Assembly (NCBI GenBank): GCA_046728115.1 | Contig: JBKPDW010000144.1 | Span: forward strand, 1-14,939 | DNA from: CAVSWN01 sp046728115 | GTDB lineage: Bacteria > Acidobacteriota > Vicinamibacteria > Vicinamibacterales > CAVVIG01 | DNA length: 14,939 nt | Direction of reading: 5' to 3' | In this document: in pieces, positions 13,616-14,939 of the stretch | How positions within the stretch are numbered: position 1 is the stretch's first letter | How the letters are laid out: each line of letters begins with the position of its first letter | The notes under the pieces: model-generated | Told to the model about the DNA's origin: nothing | Seen by the model: only the letters and a program-made list of their open reading frames with translations | Database searches by the model: none | Program-made: the position numbers and the translations under genes

Positions 13616-14761
13616 TCACGTCGCAGTCCTGATGCCGTTCTTGCCGCCATCCTTGACCTGATACATCGCCTTGTCTGCCGCCTCCAGCAGGCTCTCGGCC
13701 GAAGTCGCGACGTCGGGCAGCGTGGCCACGCCGATCGACACGGTCAGCCTGTAGTTCACGCCTTCCGCGGCCAGAAAAGGATACGCGGCAATCCGGTCCC
13801 GGATACGCGCGCCGACCGCCAGCGCGCCGGCAGCACCCGTGTCGGGCAGAACGAGCGCGAACTCGTCGCCGCCGAACCGCGCGACCACATCGGTCTCGCG
13901 CGCGCTTCCACGAATCACGGCCGCAGCTTCCACAAGCGCCCGGCTGCCGAACAGATGACCATGGTTATCGTTCACACCTTTGAATCCGTCCAGATCGACG
14001 AAGAGCAGCGAGAGGGGTTGCTGGTTGCGAACGGCACGCTTGGCTTCGCGGCGCAGCGCCTGATTCAGAAAGCGGGAGTTGTAGAGATGTGTCAACTCGT
14101 CGGTGACCGAGAGCGCCTCCAGGCGCTTGATCAACCGGGCGTTGTCGATGGCGACGGCCGCCGGTTCGAGCAACAGGTGCATCGCGCGAAGGACGGGCGC
14201 CGACAATCGCGGCTCGCGAGAGGAGGTCGCGCGATCGAGCGCAATCAGCGCGCCGACGCGGTGCCCGCGACTGATGAGCGGCAGCGCGATCACGGTACTG
14301 TCGAGATCGGCGGTCACGCGCGGATCGCAGGAGAGATCGGCCGTGCTGAAGGGCTCGCCGCGTTCCATCACCCAGCTGGCGATCCCATACACGACCGGCT
14401 CCATGTCCCCGCTGATGCTGCGTTCGGCGAGCACCGAGGGCCGGCCCGACGGATCGAAGGACACGAGCGCCCAGCACGGCGCCGGAATCCACGTGATCGC
14501 GCGATCGACGATCAAATCGGCAATTTTTGCGGGATCGAGCGTCGTGTTGACAGCTCGGACGACGTCGAGCAGCGCGTCGCGTTGTTCCACACGTCCGCGC
14601 AGGTTGCGTTGAAACAGCCGAAGTTTTGCCGCCAGATCCAGGCCCGGCGTTGGAAGCGAGAATTCGCCGCCGCGCCGGACTTTCGATCCGCGCCTGCGCG
14701 CAGGACCAACCGGCCGATAGAGCGCTATCGGCATTTTGCTGGCTCGACTGGCTGATGGCAT
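13616..14761 (-). CDS. GAF-GGDEF diguanylate cyclase
   Basis: The 381-residue soluble protein joins a degenerate N-terminal region, a GAF-like sensor domain (about 60-208) and a GGDEF domain (about 213-378), predicting synthesis of cyclic di-GMP from two GTP. The GGDEF domain begins DELTHLYNSRFL (221-232). It has the metal-binding D256 (LLFVDLDGFKGVND) and the intact active-site loop RFGGDEFAL (295-303). An inhibitory I-site R288-E-T-D291 sits exactly five residues before the loop. VSIGVATLP (341-349) and ADKAMYQVKDGGKNG (362-376) complete the fold, so the enzyme should be active and feedback-inhibited. No membrane helix or signal peptide is seen, so sensing is cytoplasmic. ATG 14761 is used; an in-frame ATG at 14734 is possible, and neither has a clear ribosome site. 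It precedes mreB on the same strand, 171 bp away across an inverted repeat. Confidence 0.92.
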   Translation of the reverse strand: MPSASRASKMPIALYRPVGPARRRGSKVRRGGEFSLPTPGLDLAAKLRLFQRNLRGRVEQRDALLDVVRAVNTTLDPAKIADLIVDRAITWIPAPCWALVSFDPSGRPSVLAERSISGDMEPVVYGIASWVMERGEPFSTADLSCDPRVTADLDSTVIALPLISRGHRVGALIALDRATSSREPRLSAPVLRAMHLLLEPAAVAIDNARLIKRLEALSVTDELTHLYNSRFLNQALRREAKRAVRNQQPLSLLFVDLDGFKGVNDNHGHLFGSRALVEAAAVIRGSARETDVVARFGGDEFALVLPDTGAAGALAVGARIRDRIAAYPFLAAEGVNYRLTVSIGVATLPDVATSAESLLEAADKAMYQVKDGGKNGIRTAT

Positions 14762-14786
14762 CCGCTAAGTGCTTCTGTACCTAGCA

Positions 14787-14795
14787 AATATACCA
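14787..14795 (-). promoter_or_regulatory. Extended -10 promoter candidate for the diguanylate cyclase gene
   Basis: The minus strand reads TGGTATATT, an extended -10 (TG-n-TATATT) at 14795-14787. It would start transcription near 14780, about 19 bases before ATG 14761. No good -35 was found at 16-18 bases, which is common for extended -10 promoters. It stands out because the surrounding DNA is GC-rich. Confidence 0.35.
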
Positions 14796-14852
14796 CACAG
14801 CTGGCCGGTAACTGCTTGCCACGCCGTAACTTCATGGCATACCATCGGGACA

Positions 14853-14913
14853 GGGATCAGGGGTTCGGAATTAGGGATTGTCTTAATCTCGACTATCCCT
14901 AGGCCCCTAGACC
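14853..14913 (+). repeat. G-rich palindromic heptamer element, copy B
   Basis: Four direct 7-base units run from 14853 to 14880 (the first is GGGATCA, the second GGGGTTC, the fourth GGGATTG). After a 12-base centre, C-rich inverse units follow (CTATCCC at 14893-14899, then to 14913). AGGGAT (14873-14878) can pair with ATCCCT (14895-14900) and AGGGG (14859-14863) with CCCCT (14904-14908). It aligns with the reverse strand of copy A in the rodA-rng spacer over 52-53 bases. It lies in the gap upstream of the diguanylate-cyclase gene. The rest of the 178-bp gap (14762-14852 and 14914-14939) shows only the promoter candidate and a possible plus-strand gene start at the edge. Confidence 0.68.
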
Positions 14914-14939
14914 GTACTCCTGAGGCAACAGCAATGACG

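Noticed and set aside
14934..14939. Start of a plus-strand gene at the window edge (ATG 14934 with TGAGG eight bases before)
   Set aside because: Only two codons are visible, so it cannot be distinguished from chance; it would be divergent from the diguanylate-cyclase gene if real.

Overview
The window is high-GC bacterial chromosome with dense coding and two back-to-back programmes. The gene order mreB-mreC-mreD-mrdA-rodA-rng, the protein sequences and the surface-polysaccharide genes fit Acidobacteriota, most likely a Vicinamibacteria-type soil lineage. This is inference from protein character and could not be tested by search.

Plus strand, 1-6277: the end of a surface-polysaccharide cluster. 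It runs galE (5' end outside the window), a family-2 glycosyltransferase, a GT4-type glycosyltransferase resembling those of XrtA/exosortase loci, a left-handed beta-helix N-acetyltransferase of the WbpD/WlbB kind, an O-antigen ligase/polymerase-like membrane protein and a SIS-domain (GmhA-like) sugar-phosphate isomerase. Tight spacing (17-bp overlap, 4-bp gap, 45-bp gap, 16-bp gap, ATGA overlap) suggests one transcript that makes an activated sugar, assembles and modifies a repeat unit, and polymerises or ligates it. A receiver-only response regulator follows after 110 bp, and its 3' end overlaps rng convergently.

Minus strand, 14761-6219: a GAF-GGDEF diguanylate cyclase, then the elongasome operon mreB, mreC, mreD, mrdA (PBP2), rodA and finally rng (RNase G). 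MreB, MreC and MreD form the cell-shape scaffold, RodA polymerises glycan strands, PBP2 crosslinks them and RNase G processes RNA.

The most unusual signal is in the spacers of the minus-strand half. Four intergenic regions hold degenerate arrays with a 7-bp period. They fall into two families: a G-rich GGGATTA-like family at 7810-7870 and 14853-14913, and a CAGAATT/GATTGCG family at 8977-9047 and 13457-13609. The two G-rich copies are about 52-53 bp long, share three blocks in the same order and lie in opposite orientation, so they look like dispersed copies of one element. The array before mreB contains a perfect 16-bp inverted repeat. The array before rodA fills almost the whole mrdA-rodA spacer and leaves rodA without a visible Shine-Dalgarno sequence. 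No RNA gene, insertion sequence, CRISPR array or prophage was seen. No gene-free stretch exceeds 300 bases; the longest are 13445-13615 and 14762-14939.
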